64,000 bases of DNA from Desulfotomaculum copahuensis (GCF_001655685.1 NZ_LYVF01000164.1:62001-126000), one strand, 5' to 3'; positions 33,655 to 43,582 are shown, numbered from the stretch's first letter. Notes: generated by a model from the sequence alone, not told the origin. Made by a program: numbers and translations.

Positions 33655-35022
33655 TCAATCCATTTTCCGGTGCAGGCGGGCGATAAAAAAGCCGTCCGTA
33701 TCATGCAGGTGGGGCAAAAGCTGTATGTAACCCTGTTTGAACGTCCCCTGCCGGTCCAGGCCGGACGGCAGCCAGGCCGTCAGATCCGCCGCCGCGAAAT
33801 CCGGATGGGCGGCCAAAAAGGCGGCCACCTGTTCCTGGTTTTCGGCCCGGGAGATCGTGCAGGTGCTGTAAACCAGCACGCCGCCCGGTTTTACGCATCG
33901 CGCCGCGGCCGCCAGCATTTCCTTTTGCAGCAGGGCCAGGGTTTTAATCTCATCCTCCGTGCGGCGCCAGCGGATGTCGGGACGGCGGCGCAGCACGCCC
34001 AGGCCGGAGCAGGGAGCGTCCAGCAACACATAACCGGCCCGGCGGGCGAAACGCTCCCCCAGTTGCCGGGCGTCGGCCTCCAGTGTGCGCACGCAGGTTA
34101 CGCCCAACCGGCGGCAGTTATCCGCAATCAGCTTCAGCTTGTGCCGGTGCAAATCGCAGGCGACAATCTCGCCCCGGTTCCCCATCAACTGGGCCAGATG
34201 GGTGGTCTTCCCGCCCGGCGCGGCGGCCAAATCAAGCACCAGCGCTCCGGGCACGGGGGAGAGGGCGCGCCCGGCCAGCATGGAAGCCTCGTCCTGCGCC
34301 TGAAACAACCCCTGCTCAAACGGGGGAAAATCGTGCAGGGAGGGAAAACCACCGGTAATAAGACCCTCCGGGGCATAACGGGTGTACTCCACCGTCAGTC
34401 CGGCCTGCTTCAACTTGACTGCCAGCTCTTCCCGGCTTGTTTTCAATGAATTTACCCGGATGGTGTTCGGTGCCGGCGTATTATCGGCCCGGCACAGCTC
34501 CCGGGTCTGTGCCGGGCCGAGTTCGGCCAGCCACCGGTGCACCAGCCAGCGCGGATGGGAATGAACCACTGTCAGGTGCGCCACCGGATCTTCTTCCCAG
34601 GCGGGAAAGGGGATTTCCTTCAGTCCCCGGGCCAGGCTGCGCAGCACGCCGTTGACGAAGCCGGCCGTACCCGGCCGTCCGTGCCGGCGGGCCAACCGGG
34701 CGGACTCATTGCACGCCGCCGGCGCCGGCACCCGGTCCATGAACATGAGCTGGTAGGCGCCCAGGCGCAAAATAATACGTACCGGCGGGGTTTGACCGGC
34801 CAGGGTGCGGCCGCGCAAAAAGTGCTCCAACGCCCAGTCCAAAGTATTGCGGGAGCGTAACACACCGTACACCAGTTGCGTGGCAAAGGCCCGGTCCAAC
34901 CGGCCCGGATGAAAACGTTCCAACGCCCGGTCCAGGGCGATATTGACGTAGGCGTTCTTTTCCTCCACCGCCAAAAGGACCTGCCAGGCCAATTCCCTGG
35001 CGTCAATTCCGGCCAGCGTCAA
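33655..35022 (-). CDS. rsmB: 16S rRNA m5C967 methyltransferase RsmB
   Basis: This 455-residue protein has an N-terminal NusB-like RNA-binding domain (about 5-135) and a C-terminal SAM methyltransferase domain with DLAAAPGGKTTHL and the catalytic cysteines in LDAPCSGLG and STCT. It makes 5-methylcytosine at position 967 of 16S rRNA. Start is TTG at 35020-35022, overlapping the DUF116 stop codon (TTGA), so translation is coupled. Confidence 0.95.
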   Translation of the reverse strand: MTLAGIDARELAWQVLLAVEEKNAYVNIALDRALERFHPGRLDRAFATQLVYGVLRSRNTLDWALEHFLRGRTLAGQTPPVRIILRLGAYQLMFMDRVPAPAACNESARLARRHGRPGTAGFVNGVLRSLARGLKEIPFPAWEEDPVAHLTVVHSHPRWLVHRWLAELGPAQTRELCRADNTPAPNTIRVNSLKTSREELAVKLKQAGLTVEYTRYAPEGLITGGFPSLHDFPPFEQGLFQAQDEASMLAGRALSPVPGALVLDLAAAPGGKTTHLAQLMGNRGEIVACDLHRHKLKLIADNCRRLGVTCVRTLEADARQLGERFARRAGYVLLDAPCSGLGVLRRRPDIRWRRTEDEIKTLALLQKEMLAAAARCVKPGGVLVYSTCTISRAENQEQVAAFLAAHPDFAAADLTAWLPSGLDRQGTFKQGYIQLLPHLHDTDGFFIARLHRKMD

Positions 35023-35801
35023 TCACTCCCCCGCAGGAATTCTCCAATCGCCGCCTCCACCTTTCCCAGATCGACCCGTGTATTCAAACAGGGTCCGCAA
35101 GGACGCTCATTGGTCACGCCCAGGACGGGAATGGGGCTGGCATCAAGAATGCCGCTGGTCAAATCCCGTTCGCAGGCGATGGCCACGATTGCAAGCGGCC
35201 GGTATTCCCGTACATATTTACGCGCCAGCGTCCCACCGGTGGCCATGCCGATGTGGATACCGTATTTCTCCCGCAGGTCAAGCAACCGGGTCACGTCACA
35301 ACGGCCGCAACGGCGGCAGTTGTTGATATCGGTGGTGATTTTGTGCGGGCACTCGCTGCGCTGCAAGCAATGCGGCGCCAGCAGCAGCAGTTCCTCCGGC
35401 CGGGCTTTCAGGCGCCTGGCCCGGACCAACTGGTTGTTTACTTCAACAAAGGATCTTTTGATCCGGTCCGCGTCGATATGCATCACACAACCAAGCAGCA
35501 AGGCCAGCGGGAAAAACAAATGGACCACCACGCGCATCGGTCCCTGTAATGGAGCCGGAGTGCGCGCAACCAGCAGGGCATAGACGATACCGGCCAGTCC
35601 GCAGGCGGAAAACAACAGCGCCGCCGCCAGCAGGCCGATCATGACCAGCAGCAGCAACTGGTAAAGCAGCGGACGCCCCGGGTAAAAAAACAGATACCAG
35701 GCGGCCGCCGCCGCCAGTACCGCTGCCATCACGCTGAAGGCCAGCAGGCCCAGAAACAGGCGCTTGTGAACCTGGAACTGCTTCAGGCCGGCGGCATTCA
35801 T
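35019..35801 (-). CDS. DUF116 membrane protein
   Basis: This 260-residue protein has two membrane helices (about 15-38 and 45-75) and a cytoplasmic DUF116 domain rich in cysteines: CLQRSECPHK, NNCRRCGRCDV, CERDL and CGPCLNTRVD. The spacing suggests metal or iron-sulfur binding. Start ATG at 35799-35801 overlaps the fmt stop (TGATG). DUF116 genes are commonly found between fmt and rsmB in Clostridia. Biochemical function is unknown. Confidence 0.85.
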   Translation of the reverse strand: MNAAGLKQFQVHKRLFLGLLAFSVMAAVLAAAAAWYLFFYPGRPLLYQLLLLVMIGLLAAALLFSACGLAGIVYALLVARTPAPLQGPMRVVVHLFFPLALLLGCVMHIDADRIKRSFVEVNNQLVRARRLKARPEELLLLAPHCLQRSECPHKITTDINNCRRCGRCDVTRLLDLREKYGIHIGMATGGTLARKYVREYRPLAIVAIACERDLTSGILDASPIPVLGVTNERPCGPCLNTRVDLGKVEAAIGEFLRGSD

Positions 35802-36748
35802 CAACACTCACCACCCAGCACCGTGCCCGCGGACAGGGGACGGCCGCGCAGAAAAACAGACGCCGGCAGGCGCCGGCCGCCCTGCGCCTGTAGTTCCAGG
35901 ATTTCCAGACAACCCTGTCCGGTCAGAACCAAAAGCTCCTCTCTGTTGGCGGTCAACACCTGTCCGGCCACGGCGTCCGCCACTGCGGAAGCCGCATCCC
36001 GCGGGAGCGCCCGCCAAATTTTGATCAGCCGCCCATCAAGACAGGTACGCGCCCCGGGCCGGGGATCCAGGCCGCGCACCTGGTCGGCTATGGCCCGGGC
36101 CGGCCGCTGCCAGTCGATTATTTCATCCTGCCGGGTCAGCGGCGGCGCATAGGTAGCCTGTGCATCGTCCTGGGGGCGGGGCGTGATCTTTCCCGCCGCC
36201 CAGCGGGGGAGGGTTTCCAGCAGCAATTCCGCCCCCAGACCGGCCAACCGGTCTTGCACCAGCCCGGTGGTATCCGTCCCGGTCACCGGTACGGCCTTTT
36301 GCAAAAGCACCGCGCCGGTGTCCAGACCTTCATTCATCAACATAATGCTGACCCCCGTCTCCCGCTCCCCGTTCATCACCGCGCGGTGAACGGGCGCCGC
36401 GCCGCGGTAGCGGGGCAAAAGGGAGGCATGGATGTTCAAACAGCCCAGGCGCGGCAGGTTCAAAACGGCCGGAGACAAAATCTGCCCGTAGGCCGCCACC
36501 ACCACCACATCCGGTTCCAGGCGGGCCAGTTGGGCCAAAAAGGATGCCTCTTTTATCCGCTCCGGCTGCAGCACGGTCAGCCCGTGCTCCCGGGCCGCCT
36601 GTTTGACCGGTCCGGGCAGCAGTTTCTTACCCCGCCCGCGTGGCCGGTCCGGCTGCGTGACCACCGCCACCACCCGGTAACCGGCCCGGATCAGGGATTG
36701 CAGTGCCGGCACGGCAAAATCCGGGGTGCCCATGAAAACCACACGCAT
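35801..36748 (-). CDS. fmt: Methionyl-tRNA formyltransferase
   Basis: This 315-residue enzyme formylates initiator Met-tRNA using 10-formyltetrahydrofolate. Motifs: MRVVFMGTPDFAVPAL at the start, and the catalytic region NIHASLLPRYRGAAPVHRA. A C-terminal OB-like domain follows residue 205. I chose ATG at 36746-36748, giving the family N-terminus. It follows def, which removes the formyl group. Confidence 0.95.
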   Translation of the reverse strand: MRVVFMGTPDFAVPALQSLIRAGYRVVAVVTQPDRPRGRGKKLLPGPVKQAAREHGLTVLQPERIKEASFLAQLARLEPDVVVVAAYGQILSPAVLNLPRLGCLNIHASLLPRYRGAAPVHRAVMNGERETGVSIMLMNEGLDTGAVLLQKAVPVTGTDTTGLVQDRLAGLGAELLLETLPRWAAGKITPRPQDDAQATYAPPLTRQDEIIDWQRPARAIADQVRGLDPRPGARTCLDGRLIKIWRALPRDAASAVADAVAGQVLTANREELLVLTGQGCLEILELQAQGGRRLPASVFLRGRPLSAGTVLGGEC

Positions 36749-36845
36749 CATAACCGCCTCATGATTCATTTATTGCCATTTCCGTACAGATCAAGCCGCA
36801 CAAAAGATAGCGCTTTCTCCCGGCCGCCGCCCGTTCCGGGGCGTC

Positions 36846-37313
36846 TTAACGGCGGCCCGGCTTCAGCTTGCGCACATTGACGGCCTTGTCAATAAACAAA
36901 ATGCCATCCAGGTGATCAATTTCATGCTGAAACGCCCGGGCTTTGTATCCGGTGGCTTCATATGAAACTTCCCGGCCCTGGCGGTTCAGCCCCTTCACCT
37001 TTACCCAGGCGGCCCGGGTCACATCGCCGATTAAATCGGGAAAACTCAGGCAGCCCTCCACATCCGTCTCCTCTCCTTCAGACAGTACTATTTCCGGATT
37101 GATCAGCTCCACCAGGCCGTCTCCGGCATCCACGACCACCACCCGCTTGGCCACTCCCACCTGGGGAGCGGCCAGACCGACTCCTTTGGCGTCGTACATA
37201 GTCTCACGCATATTATCCAGGAGCTTGGTGATGTTGGCGTTAATCCTGGTCACCGGCCGGCATTTTTCCCTTAAGACGTCGTCCCCGTAAAGCACAACTT
37301 TATAAATGGCCAT
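36846..37313 (-). CDS. def: Peptide deformylase
   Basis: This 155-residue metallohydrolase removes the formyl group from nascent proteins. The three motifs are intact: [17 protein letters not shown] with the metal-binding Cys, and HEIDHLDG with the metal-binding histidines. I chose ATG at 37311-37313 ([10 protein letters not shown]). It lies between priA and fmt. Confidence 0.95.
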   Translation of the reverse strand: MAIYKVVLYGDDVLREKCRPVTRINANITKLLDNMRETMYDAKGVGLAAPQVGVAKRVVVVDAGDGLVELINPEIVLSEGEETDVEGCLSFPDLIGDVTRAAWVKVKGLNRQGREVSYEATGYKARAFQHEIDHLDGILFIDKAVNVRKLKPGRR

Positions 37314-37330
37314 GGGGCCACCCCCTTTCT

Positions 37331-39511
37331 TCACATCATATTTTGCGGATCCAGATCCACCGCCACGGCAACTGTGCGCAACTGCCGCTCATACCCGGCC
37401 AGTCCGGCGGTCACAGCCTCTCTCAACTTTTGCGGCGCGTCGGCCCTGAGCACCAACTGCCAGCGAAAACGGTCCTTCACCCGGACCAGGGGGGCCGGCG
37501 CCGGCCCCATCACCTGCACCGCCCCGCCGGCGGCAAAGCCGGCCAGGGCCGCCGCCGCTTTTTCCACTTCCTCTTCACTGGCGCCGGTAAACAGCACCCG
37601 GCACAGATGGGAAAAAGGCGGATAGCCCAAAGCCCGCCGGATGGACATTTCCTGGCTGAAAAAGCCGCCGTAGTCATGCCGGCGGGCAGCGTCAACGGCG
37701 TAATGAGCGGGAGAATAGGTCTGCACAAGCACCTCGCCGCCCCGGTCACCACGCCCGGCCCGGCCGGCCACCTGGGTAAGCAGCTGAAATGTTCTCTCAC
37801 TGGCCCGGAAATCGGGCATATGCAGGGTAGTATCGGCGTTGACCACGCCCACCAGCGTGACGCCCGGCATATCCAGGCCCTTGGCCACCATCTGCGTACC
37901 GATCAATATATCCGCTTCGCCCCGGCCGAAGGCATCCAGAATCTCCCGGTGGGAACCGCGCCGGCCGGTGGTGTCCTTATCCAGGCGCAGCACACGGGCG
38001 GCGGGAAACAGCCGGCGCACTTCCTGCTCCACTTTCTGCGTGCCGGTGCCGTAAAAACCCATTTGCCGGCCGGTGCAGGCCGGACAGCGGGAGGGAGCCA
38101 GCACGCTGTAATTGCAATAATGGCAGCGCAAACGGCCATTGGCGTGATAAGTAAGGGAAATATCACAATGCGGGCATTTGAGCACCAGCCCGCACTCGCG
38201 GCAGACGATAAAAGTAGCATAACCGCGCCGGTTCAAAAATAAAATGGCCTGCTCCTTGCGGCTGAGGCGCTCCGCCAGCGCTTCCTGCAAAGCCCCGCTG
38301 AAGATCCCCCGCCGGCCGGCACGGTATTCACGGCGCAAATCGACCACCCGCACCGGCGGCAAAGGCCGGCGCGCGATGCGGTAAGGCAGGTTGAGCAACC
38401 GGTAGGGACCGCCGGACAGCGTCCGGCAGTACGACTCCAGCGCCGGTGTGGCGCTGCCCAGCACGGCCACCGCGCCATACTGCCGGGCCAGGCGCAGGGC
38501 CACCGCCCGGGCGTGGTAACGGGGCGTTTCTTCCTGTTTGTATGAGGACTCGTGCTCTTCATCGACAATCACCAGCCCGGGGCGGTCCAAAGGGGCGAAC
38601 ACCGCGGAGCGGGCGCCCAGCACCACCGGCGCCGTGCCGTTTTGAATGCGCTGATATTCGTCATATCTTTCCCCCGCCGCCAGGCCGCTATGTAGCACGG
38701 CCACCCGCCCGCCGAAACGGCCGCGGAATACGTCCACCATCTGCGGCGTGAGGGCGATTTCCGGCACCAGGGCCACCGCCTGCCGGCCCCGCTCCAGGGC
38801 GGCGGCAATACCGCGCAGGTAAACCTCCGTTTTACCGCTGCCGGTAATCCCGTGCAGCAAAAAGACCTGTTCCTTTTCCCGATCCAGGGCGGCGGCAATC
38901 TCCCGTACCGCCTCCGCCTGCGGAACGTTCAGCACCGGCGGCGGCGACGGGCGCAGAGGTGTCCCGGCGACCGGATCCCGGCGCACCATTTGCTCCTCCA
39001 CCTGCAGCCACCCCCGGGCCACCAGGCTGTTCACCAACCCGGGTGATACCCCGGCCCGGCGGGCCAACTCCATCCGGGTCAGTCCGGGGCTGTTCTGCGC
39101 CAGCTGCCAAACGGCGTTTTGTTTGGGTGTTTGCGGCGCACCGGAAACACCCGCGGCCGGCCACAGGCCGCGCACCCGGCGCGGACCGGCCGTTTGCAGC
39201 AGCGGCCAGATCATGGCCTGCAGCGCGCTGACCAGCGGACACAGGTAGTAGGCGGCCACCCAGCGGGCCAGCGCCAGTTGCCCCGGGGTAAACAATGGTC
39301 CTTTATCGAGCAGCGCCGCCACTTCTTTGATCCCGGACTCCTGCGGCGGTACGCCAAATCCGACCACATAGCCTTCCAGCTTGCGCCGTCCGAAGGGTAC
39401 CAGCACCCGGCTGCCCGTCTCCACCTGCCCCTGCAGGCCGGCGGGCACCCGGTAATGAAAAATTTTGTCCACCCGGCGCAGGGCCAGGTTGACCAGTACT
39501 TCGGCAAACAA
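37331..39511 (-). CDS. priA: Primosomal protein N' (PriA helicase)
   Basis: This 726-residue replication-restart helicase has an N-terminal DNA 3'-end binding domain, helicase motif [16 protein letters not shown] box ([13 protein letters not shown]), a zinc-binding insertion with repeated CxxC pairs (CREC, CPHC, CHYC, CPAC) and helicase motifs V/VI ([14 protein letters not shown]). Start is TTG at 39509-39511 after AGGTGA. The zinc site is complete. It heads the priA-def-fmt run. Confidence 0.95.
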   Translation of the reverse strand: MFAEVLVNLALRRVDKIFHYRVPAGLQGQVETGSRVLVPFGRRKLEGYVVGFGVPPQESGIKEVAALLDKGPLFTPGQLALARWVAAYYLCPLVSALQAMIWPLLQTAGPRRVRGLWPAAGVSGAPQTPKQNAVWQLAQNSPGLTRMELARRAGVSPGLVNSLVARGWLQVEEQMVRRDPVAGTPLRPSPPPVLNVPQAEAVREIAAALDREKEQVFLLHGITGSGKTEVYLRGIAAALERGRQAVALVPEIALTPQMVDVFRGRFGGRVAVLHSGLAAGERYDEYQRIQNGTAPVVLGARSAVFAPLDRPGLVIVDEEHESSYKQEETPRYHARAVALRLARQYGAVAVLGSATPALESYCRTLSGGPYRLLNLPYRIARRPLPPVRVVDLRREYRAGRRGIFSGALQEALAERLSRKEQAILFLNRRGYATFIVCRECGLVLKCPHCDISLTYHANGRLRCHYCNYSVLAPSRCPACTGRQMGFYGTGTQKVEQEVRRLFPAARVLRLDKDTTGRRGSHREILDAFGRGEADILIGTQMVAKGLDMPGVTLVGVVNADTTLHMPDFRASERTFQLLTQVAGRAGRGDRGGEVLVQTYSPAHYAVDAARRHDYGGFFSQEMSIRRALGYPPFSHLCRVLFTGASEEEVEKAAAALAGFAAGGAVQVMGPAPAPLVRVKDRFRWQLVLRADAPQKLREAVTAGLAGYERQLRTVAVAVDLDPQNMM

Positions 39512-39543
39512 ATAAAAATTTCACCTGCCATCCGTTGCTGCAG

Positions 39544-40125
39544 TTAATCACCCGCACGTCCGCCGTCACCCGCCGCGCCTTTCCCGGATGATTTGCCGCG
39601 TCCGTTGATATTAATACGCGGCACGCATTTTTCCACCGCGGCTACCTTGGCCCCGTTCCAGGTTACCGGATCACCCCATGACTTTACCGGCGGTGAAGAA
39701 AAACGGACCGGAAACATTTGTCCGGAAATGACAAGATCCGGTGCGGAATTCCCACCGGAGGACGAGGTGGCATCCGGGGCAAAAACCCCCGGCGCTCCCC
39801 GACGCCGGGGGGGTGCCGGACCGGGTGCGCCGCTCGGTTCCTTTTTTTTCCACTCGCGATAGCGGGGGGCATGCACAAGGGTAATGCCGCTTAAGGTTAT
39901 TTCCTCCTCGCTGAGCTGACCGTTTTCAAAACGCCGCCGGATTTCCGCCCGGGGAACAAATGCTGAAAACTCGGCCGGTACGCGCAGATTGCTTCTCCGG
40001 GTCATGCTCACCACCACGTCGCCAATCCGGATTTCGGCCTGATCATCCTGGCGGTGACATTCCCCGTATCCCGCCCGGGGCGGGAGAAAGGACTGCGCCG
40101 GCTTGTTTGCCGGGAAGAATAACAC
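39544..40125 (-). CDS. Uncharacterised basic, partly disordered protein
   Basis: I do not recognise this protein of about 193 residues. The N-terminal part has a plausible folded segment (about 25-100, with MTRRSNLRVPAEFSAFVP and LSEEEITLSGITLVHAPRY). The remainder is rich in Pro, Gly, Ser and Arg and looks disordered. No signal peptide, membrane helix or metal motif. I chose GTG at 40123-40125, 8 nt after GGGGG; another GTG lies at 40134. It is upstream of priA on the same strand. The proline-rich part could partly reflect GC-rich open-frame bias, so confidence is moderate. Confidence 0.5.
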   Translation of the reverse strand: MLFFPANKPAQSFLPPRAGYGECHRQDDQAEIRIGDVVVSMTRRSNLRVPAEFSAFVPRAEIRRRFENGQLSEEEITLSGITLVHAPRYREWKKKEPSGAPGPAPPRRRGAPGVFAPDATSSSGGNSAPDLVISGQMFPVRFSSPPVKSWGDPVTWNGAKVAAVEKCVPRININGRGKSSGKGAAGDGGRAGD

Positions 40126-40235
40126 GTAAATCACCCCCCGTCCTTATTTTACTCCGGAGAGTGCTTACAGGTGTACCATAATAAACCTTATTCCCTGCAA
40201 CTTGACGGTTTCCCTGCCGGCCGGCCGGAAAAGTA

Positions 40236-40264
40236 TTGACTGAAACCGTTAATATATTTACAAT
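40236..40264 (+). promoter_or_regulatory. Sigma-A promoter of the marR gene, with repeats that may be its operator
   Basis: TTGACT (40236-40241), a 17-bp spacer and TACAAT (40259-40264) form a strong promoter; the transcript would start about 60 nt before the marR ATG. Two direct copies of TTAATATA (40249-40256 and 40264-40271) flank and overlap the -10 box and are candidates for autoregulatory MarR binding. Confidence 0.75.
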
Positions 40265-40330
40265 TAATATACATGAAAAAGGGAGCCGCCCCCTGCCGGA
40301 TCATTTTCATTCCACCAAAGGAGCAAAACA

Positions 40331-40789
40331 ATGCCGGCGTCTTCAGGCAATAAAAACCGTTATCATGCCATCCGACTGGTCATCGAATTGACCCGCACCA
40401 TGGATCAGCTGGACGATTTGCTGGCCGGGCATTTTGCCCGTTTCAACCTGTCCCAGCCCAAATTCAACGCCCTGATGGAACTGCGCCTGGCCGGGGACGC
40501 CGGTCTGCCACTTTCCGAACTGGGTCAGCGCATGCTTGTTTCCCGCGCCAATATCACCGGTCTGGTGGACCGGCTGGAAAGGGACGGTCTGGTCACCCGG
40601 GAGGCGGATTCCGCCGACAGGCGGATCATCCGGGCCAGGATTACACCCCGGGCGCAGGAACTGCTGACATTCATGCTGCCCCTGCACAACGAACTGGTTT
40701 ACCGGGCCATGTCATTCCTGACGGACGATGAACAGCAAGTCATGCTCGGCCTTTTGCTCAAGCTGCAACAGGGATGGCAGGGGCTGTAG
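40331..40789 (+). CDS. MarR-family transcriptional regulator
   Basis: This 152-residue winged-helix regulator has the MarR core: LSQPKFNALMELRLAGDAGLPLSELGQRMLVSRANITGLVDRLERDGLV, with recognition helix in SRANITGLVDRLE and the wing in ADRRIIRARIT. It probably acts as a dimer on AT-rich palindromes, including its own promoter. It runs opposite to priA and coaBC and is followed 21 bp later by a zinc-finger gene, its likely operon partner. Ligand unknown. Confidence 0.9.
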   Translation: MPASSGNKNRYHAIRLVIELTRTMDQLDDLLAGHFARFNLSQPKFNALMELRLAGDAGLPLSELGQRMLVSRANITGLVDRLERDGLVTREADSADRRIIRARITPRAQELLTFMLPLHNELVYRAMSFLTDDEQQVMLGLLLKLQQGWQGL

Positions 40790-40810
40790 AATAAACAAGG
40801 AGGTTTTTTT

Positions 40811-41188
40811 ATGCAATGCGCCAGATGTAAAATGGAAATCGACGATCCCGGCGACTGCTACGATTATTATGGTCAAACACTTTGCGAGGACTGCTATGTA
40901 GCCGCCCTGGAACCGCCCAAACCGTGCGATCCGGCGGCGGTTTCCAGCGCCACCGCCACCCGCCGGCAAATGGGGCAGCGGGGGACCGAAGGGTTGACAC
41001 CGTTGCAACAAAAAATATATCACTACCTCAAAGAAAAAGGGCCGGTGACCAGGGAAGCGCTGGCCGCAGCCCTGGACATCCCCCCCTGGGAACTGGAAAA
41101 ACAGTTTGCCGTCCTGCGGCACTGTGAGCTGACCCGTGCTTTCAAAGAAGGCAACCAGGTTTTGGTGACCGTTTGGGAAAAACCGTAA
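40811..41188 (+). CDS. Zinc-finger and winged-helix small protein
   Basis: This 125-residue protein begins with a LIM-like metal site, CARCKMEI...GDCYDYYGQTLCEDCY, with CxxC pairs at both ends. After a linker, residues 62-122 (TPLQQKIYHYLKEKGPVTREALAAALDIPPWELEKQF) form a likely winged-helix DNA-binding domain. AGGAGG lies 8 nt before the ATG. It follows marR directly on the same strand. A redox- or metal-responsive regulator is a reasonable inference; no specific family name is certain. Confidence 0.75.
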   Translation: MQCARCKMEIDDPGDCYDYYGQTLCEDCYVAALEPPKPCDPAAVSSATATRRQMGQRGTEGLTPLQQKIYHYLKEKGPVTREALAAALDIPPWELEKQFAVLRHCELTRAFKEGNQVLVTVWEKP

Positions 41189-41213
41189 CACAGCCGGCCA
41201 TGAACCGGCGTAT

Positions 41214-41240
41214 CCGGCCGGGATGTTCACTCCCGGCCGG
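41214..41240. other. Strong inverted repeat at a convergent gene junction
   Basis: CCGGCCGGGA (41214-41223) and its complement (41231-41240) form a perfect 10-bp stem with a 7-nt loop. It lies between the convergent zinc-finger and coaBC genes and covers the coaBC stop codon. No T-run follows on either strand, so termination is uncertain. Confidence 0.45.
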
Positions 41241-42429
41241 CGCGGCGCAGCTGCAGTACGGCATCCCAAATCTGGTGCGCCACGGACAGCTTGTCCAGAC
41301 AGGGCAGGGGAACAACAGCCCCGCCGGGATAAACCAGTTTGACAATATTGGTGTCGCTGTCGAAGCCGGCCCCGGGCATGGTCACATCATTGGCCACCAG
41401 CAAATCGACATTCTTTTGCGCTGCTTTTTGACGGGCGTTGGCTTCCAGATCGCCGGTTTCCGCCGCAAACCCCACCACCGTCTGATGGGGTTGTTTTTGC
41501 CGGCCCAACGCAGCCAGGATGTCGGGTGTCCTTTCCAGTTCCAGGACAAGTAGTGCCTGATGCTTTTTGATTTTTTCCGCAGCCGCTTCCCGTGGCCGGT
41601 AATCGGCCACCGCCGCCGCCTTGGCCACCACATCCTGCTGCGGGAACAGCTCCATCACCGTCCGGTGCATCTCCTGCGCCGTTTCCACGCATACCACGCG
41701 CACACCGGCCGGCGCCTCCCGGCCGCGGGCGGCTGTCACCAGCGTCACCTGCGCCCCGCGTCTGACCGCGGCACGGGCAAGCGCATAACCCATTTTACCC
41801 GAGCTGCGGTTGGAAAGGTAGCGCACCGGATCTAGCGGTTCCCTGGTCCCGCCGGCGGTAACCAGCACCTTCAACCCCTTCATGTCCGGCGTGGTCAACA
41901 GCCGGACAATGTATTCCCGGATCACCGCCGGATCGGCCAGGCGTCCCCGTCCCTGCTCGCCGCAGGCCAGATGGCCGGTCTCCGGCCCGCAAACGGAGCA
42001 GCCTCTTTCCCGCAAACAGTTCAGATTGGCCTGCACCCGGGGGTGATCGTACATATGCACATTCATAGCGGGGCAGAAAAGCACCGGGCAGGTGGCGGCC
42101 AGCAGGGTGGTGCTGAGCAGGTCGTCACCCAGCCCGCAGGCCGCCTTGGCCAGAATATTGGCCGTCGCCGGCGCCACCACCAGCAGGTCCGCCCGGGCCA
42201 GTTCGATATGCGGCACATGCCAGCCGGGCGGACAGGCAAACAAATCCGTATGTACCGGATTACCCGTCAGGGTCTGAAATGTCAACGGCCGGATGAATTG
42301 CTGCGCCGCCGCGGTCATGATCACATGCACCTGCGCCCCGTCACGGACCAGGGCGCTGGCCAGTTCTGCGGCCTTGTAGGCCGCAATGCCTCCGCTCACC
42401 CCCAGGGTGATGCGCCGGTTTTCCAGCAT
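41227..42429 (-). CDS. coaBC: Bifunctional phosphopantothenoylcysteine decarboxylase / phosphopantothenate-cysteine ligase
   Basis: This 400-residue CoA-pathway enzyme joins cysteine to 4'-phosphopantothenate and decarboxylates the product. The N-terminal FMN-binding CoaC half has ITLGVSGGIAAYKAAELAS, the active-site PAMNVHMYDHP and the cysteine region around residue 155; the CoaB half begins VLVTAGGTREPLDPVRYLSNRSSGKMG. ATG start. It follows rpoZ, the usual Firmicute order. Confidence 0.95.
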   Translation of the reverse strand: MLENRRITLGVSGGIAAYKAAELASALVRDGAQVHVIMTAAAQQFIRPLTFQTLTGNPVHTDLFACPPGWHVPHIELARADLLVVAPATANILAKAACGLGDDLLSTTLLAATCPVLFCPAMNVHMYDHPRVQANLNCLRERGCSVCGPETGHLACGEQGRGRLADPAVIREYIVRLLTTPDMKGLKVLVTAGGTREPLDPVRYLSNRSSGKMGYALARAAVRRGAQVTLVTAARGREAPAGVRVVCVETAQEMHRTVMELFPQQDVVAKAAAVADYRPREAAAEKIKKHQALLVLELERTPDILAALGRQKQPHQTVVGFAAETGDLEANARQKAAQKNVDLLVANDVTMPGAGFDSDTNIVKLVYPGGAVVPLPCLDKLSVAHQIWDAVLQLRRAGRE

Positions 42430-42446
42430 AAAATTTTCCTCCGGAC

Positions 42447-42650
42447 CTATTTCGGGTTGTTTTTCACCCGCCGGTATTTAATTTTGCCGGCGGCTATTTC
42501 CTGCAGGGCCATACTGACCGGTTTGCTGGGCAGGGTGTTTTCTTCTTCGCCGTCGGCGGTCAGTTCTCTCGCCCGCTTGGCGGCAATGACCACCAGCGTA
42601 TACCGGCTATCGACTTTTTTCATCAACAGATCTAAAGAAGGCTGGTTCAT
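42447..42650 (-). CDS. rpoZ: RNA polymerase omega subunit
   Basis: This 67-residue subunit stabilises the beta-prime subunit of RNA polymerase. It shows MNQPSLDLLMKKVDSRYTLVVIAAKRAREL and the C-terminal PVSMALQEIAAGKI typical of omega. ATG start. It lies 9 nt after gmk, as in most Firmicutes. Confidence 0.95.
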   Translation of the reverse strand: MNQPSLDLLMKKVDSRYTLVVIAAKRARELTADGEEENTLPSKPVSMALQEIAAGKIKYRRVKNNPK

Positions 42651-42659
42651 AATAACCCC

Positions 42660-43259
42660 CTACCATCCCTGATACCACCGGGCGCGCCCGGGACGGCAGC
42701 GCTCGGCTGTTAAAATGGACCGGATGACGGATACGGCATCCTCCAACCGGTCATTTTGAACCACGTAATCATAACGGGAAAGCATCCGTACTTCCCGCTC
42801 CGCCCACTGCAGGCGCCTGGCGATTTCCTCCGGGGCATCACTGGCCCGCCCGCGCAGCCGCGCCGCCAATATTTCACGGGACGGCGGCAGGACAAAGAGC
42901 AGGACCGCATCCGGAATTTTCTCTTTAATCTGCAGGCCGCCCTGTACGTCAATTTCAAGCAGCACATCCGTCCCCCGGGACAGGGCGTCATCCACCGCCG
43001 CACGGGGGGTGCCGTAATAATAATCGTATACCCCGGCCCATTCCAACAGCTCGTCCTGCGCCATCATCTGTTCAAATCGTTCCCGGGAGACAAAAAAATA
43101 ATCCACCCCGTCCACTTCCCGCGCTCTGGGCGGCCGGGTGGTGGCCGATACGGAAAGCTGCAGGCGGGGCTCTTCTTGCAACAGCATCCGGCAAATCGTG
43201 CCCTTGCCGGCGCCGGAAGGACCCGAGAGGACCAGAAGCATGCCTGGATGTGTAATCAC
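42660..43259 (-). CDS. gmk: Guanylate kinase
   Basis: This 199-residue kinase phosphorylates GMP to GDP. P-loop GPSGAGKGT, GMP-binding STATTRPPRAREVDGVDYFFV-like segment (here SVSATTRPPRAREVDG) and the lid QWAEREV are present. Start GTG at 43257-43259 is upstream of the conserved LLVLSGPSG; an ATG at residue 7 is an alternative. It lies between remA and rpoZ. Confidence 0.95.
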   Translation of the reverse strand: MITHPGMLLVLSGPSGAGKGTICRMLLQEEPRLQLSVSATTRPPRAREVDGVDYFFVSRERFEQMMAQDELLEWAGVYDYYYGTPRAAVDDALSRGTDVLLEIDVQGGLQIKEKIPDAVLLFVLPPSREILAARLRGRASDAPEEIARRLQWAEREVRMLSRYDYVVQNDRLEDAVSVIRSILTAERCRPGRARWYQGW

Positions 43260-43271
43260 CGCCGCCCGCCC

Positions 43272-43550
43272 CTAATCCAGAGGTTCTTCCGCCGGGACCG
43301 GCACCGGTTCCCGGCCGCCCAACCGGTGAGCCACTGTTTCCGGCTGCACCGCAGACAGAATCACATGATCACTGTCGGTAATAATCACGGCCCGGGTGCG
43401 CCGCCCGTAGGTAGCGTCCACCAGCATACCCCGGTCGCGGGCTTCGCTGATGATCCGTTTAATCGGCGCTGATTCGGGACTCACAATGGCGATAATGCGG
43501 TTGGCCGAAACAATATTGCCGAAGCCGATATTTATCAACCTGATCTCCAT
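43272..43550 (-). CDS. remA: Extracellular matrix regulator RemA (DUF370)
   Basis: This 92-residue DUF370 protein starts [20 protein letters not shown] and has [30 protein letters not shown], nearly diagnostic of RemA. In B. subtilis RemA is a DNA-binding protein that turns on matrix and osmoprotection operons. It lies between yicC and gmk, as in Bacillus (yloC-remA-gmk). The C-terminal tail is proline-rich and may be dispensable. Confidence 0.93.
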   Translation of the reverse strand: MEIRLINIGFGNIVSANRIIAIVSPESAPIKRIISEARDRGMLVDATYGRRTRAVIITDSDHVILSAVQPETVAHRLGGREPVPVPAEEPLD

Positions 43551-43582
43551 GGCCTTTCCCCCTTTTATCCGGCGCGACCGGG

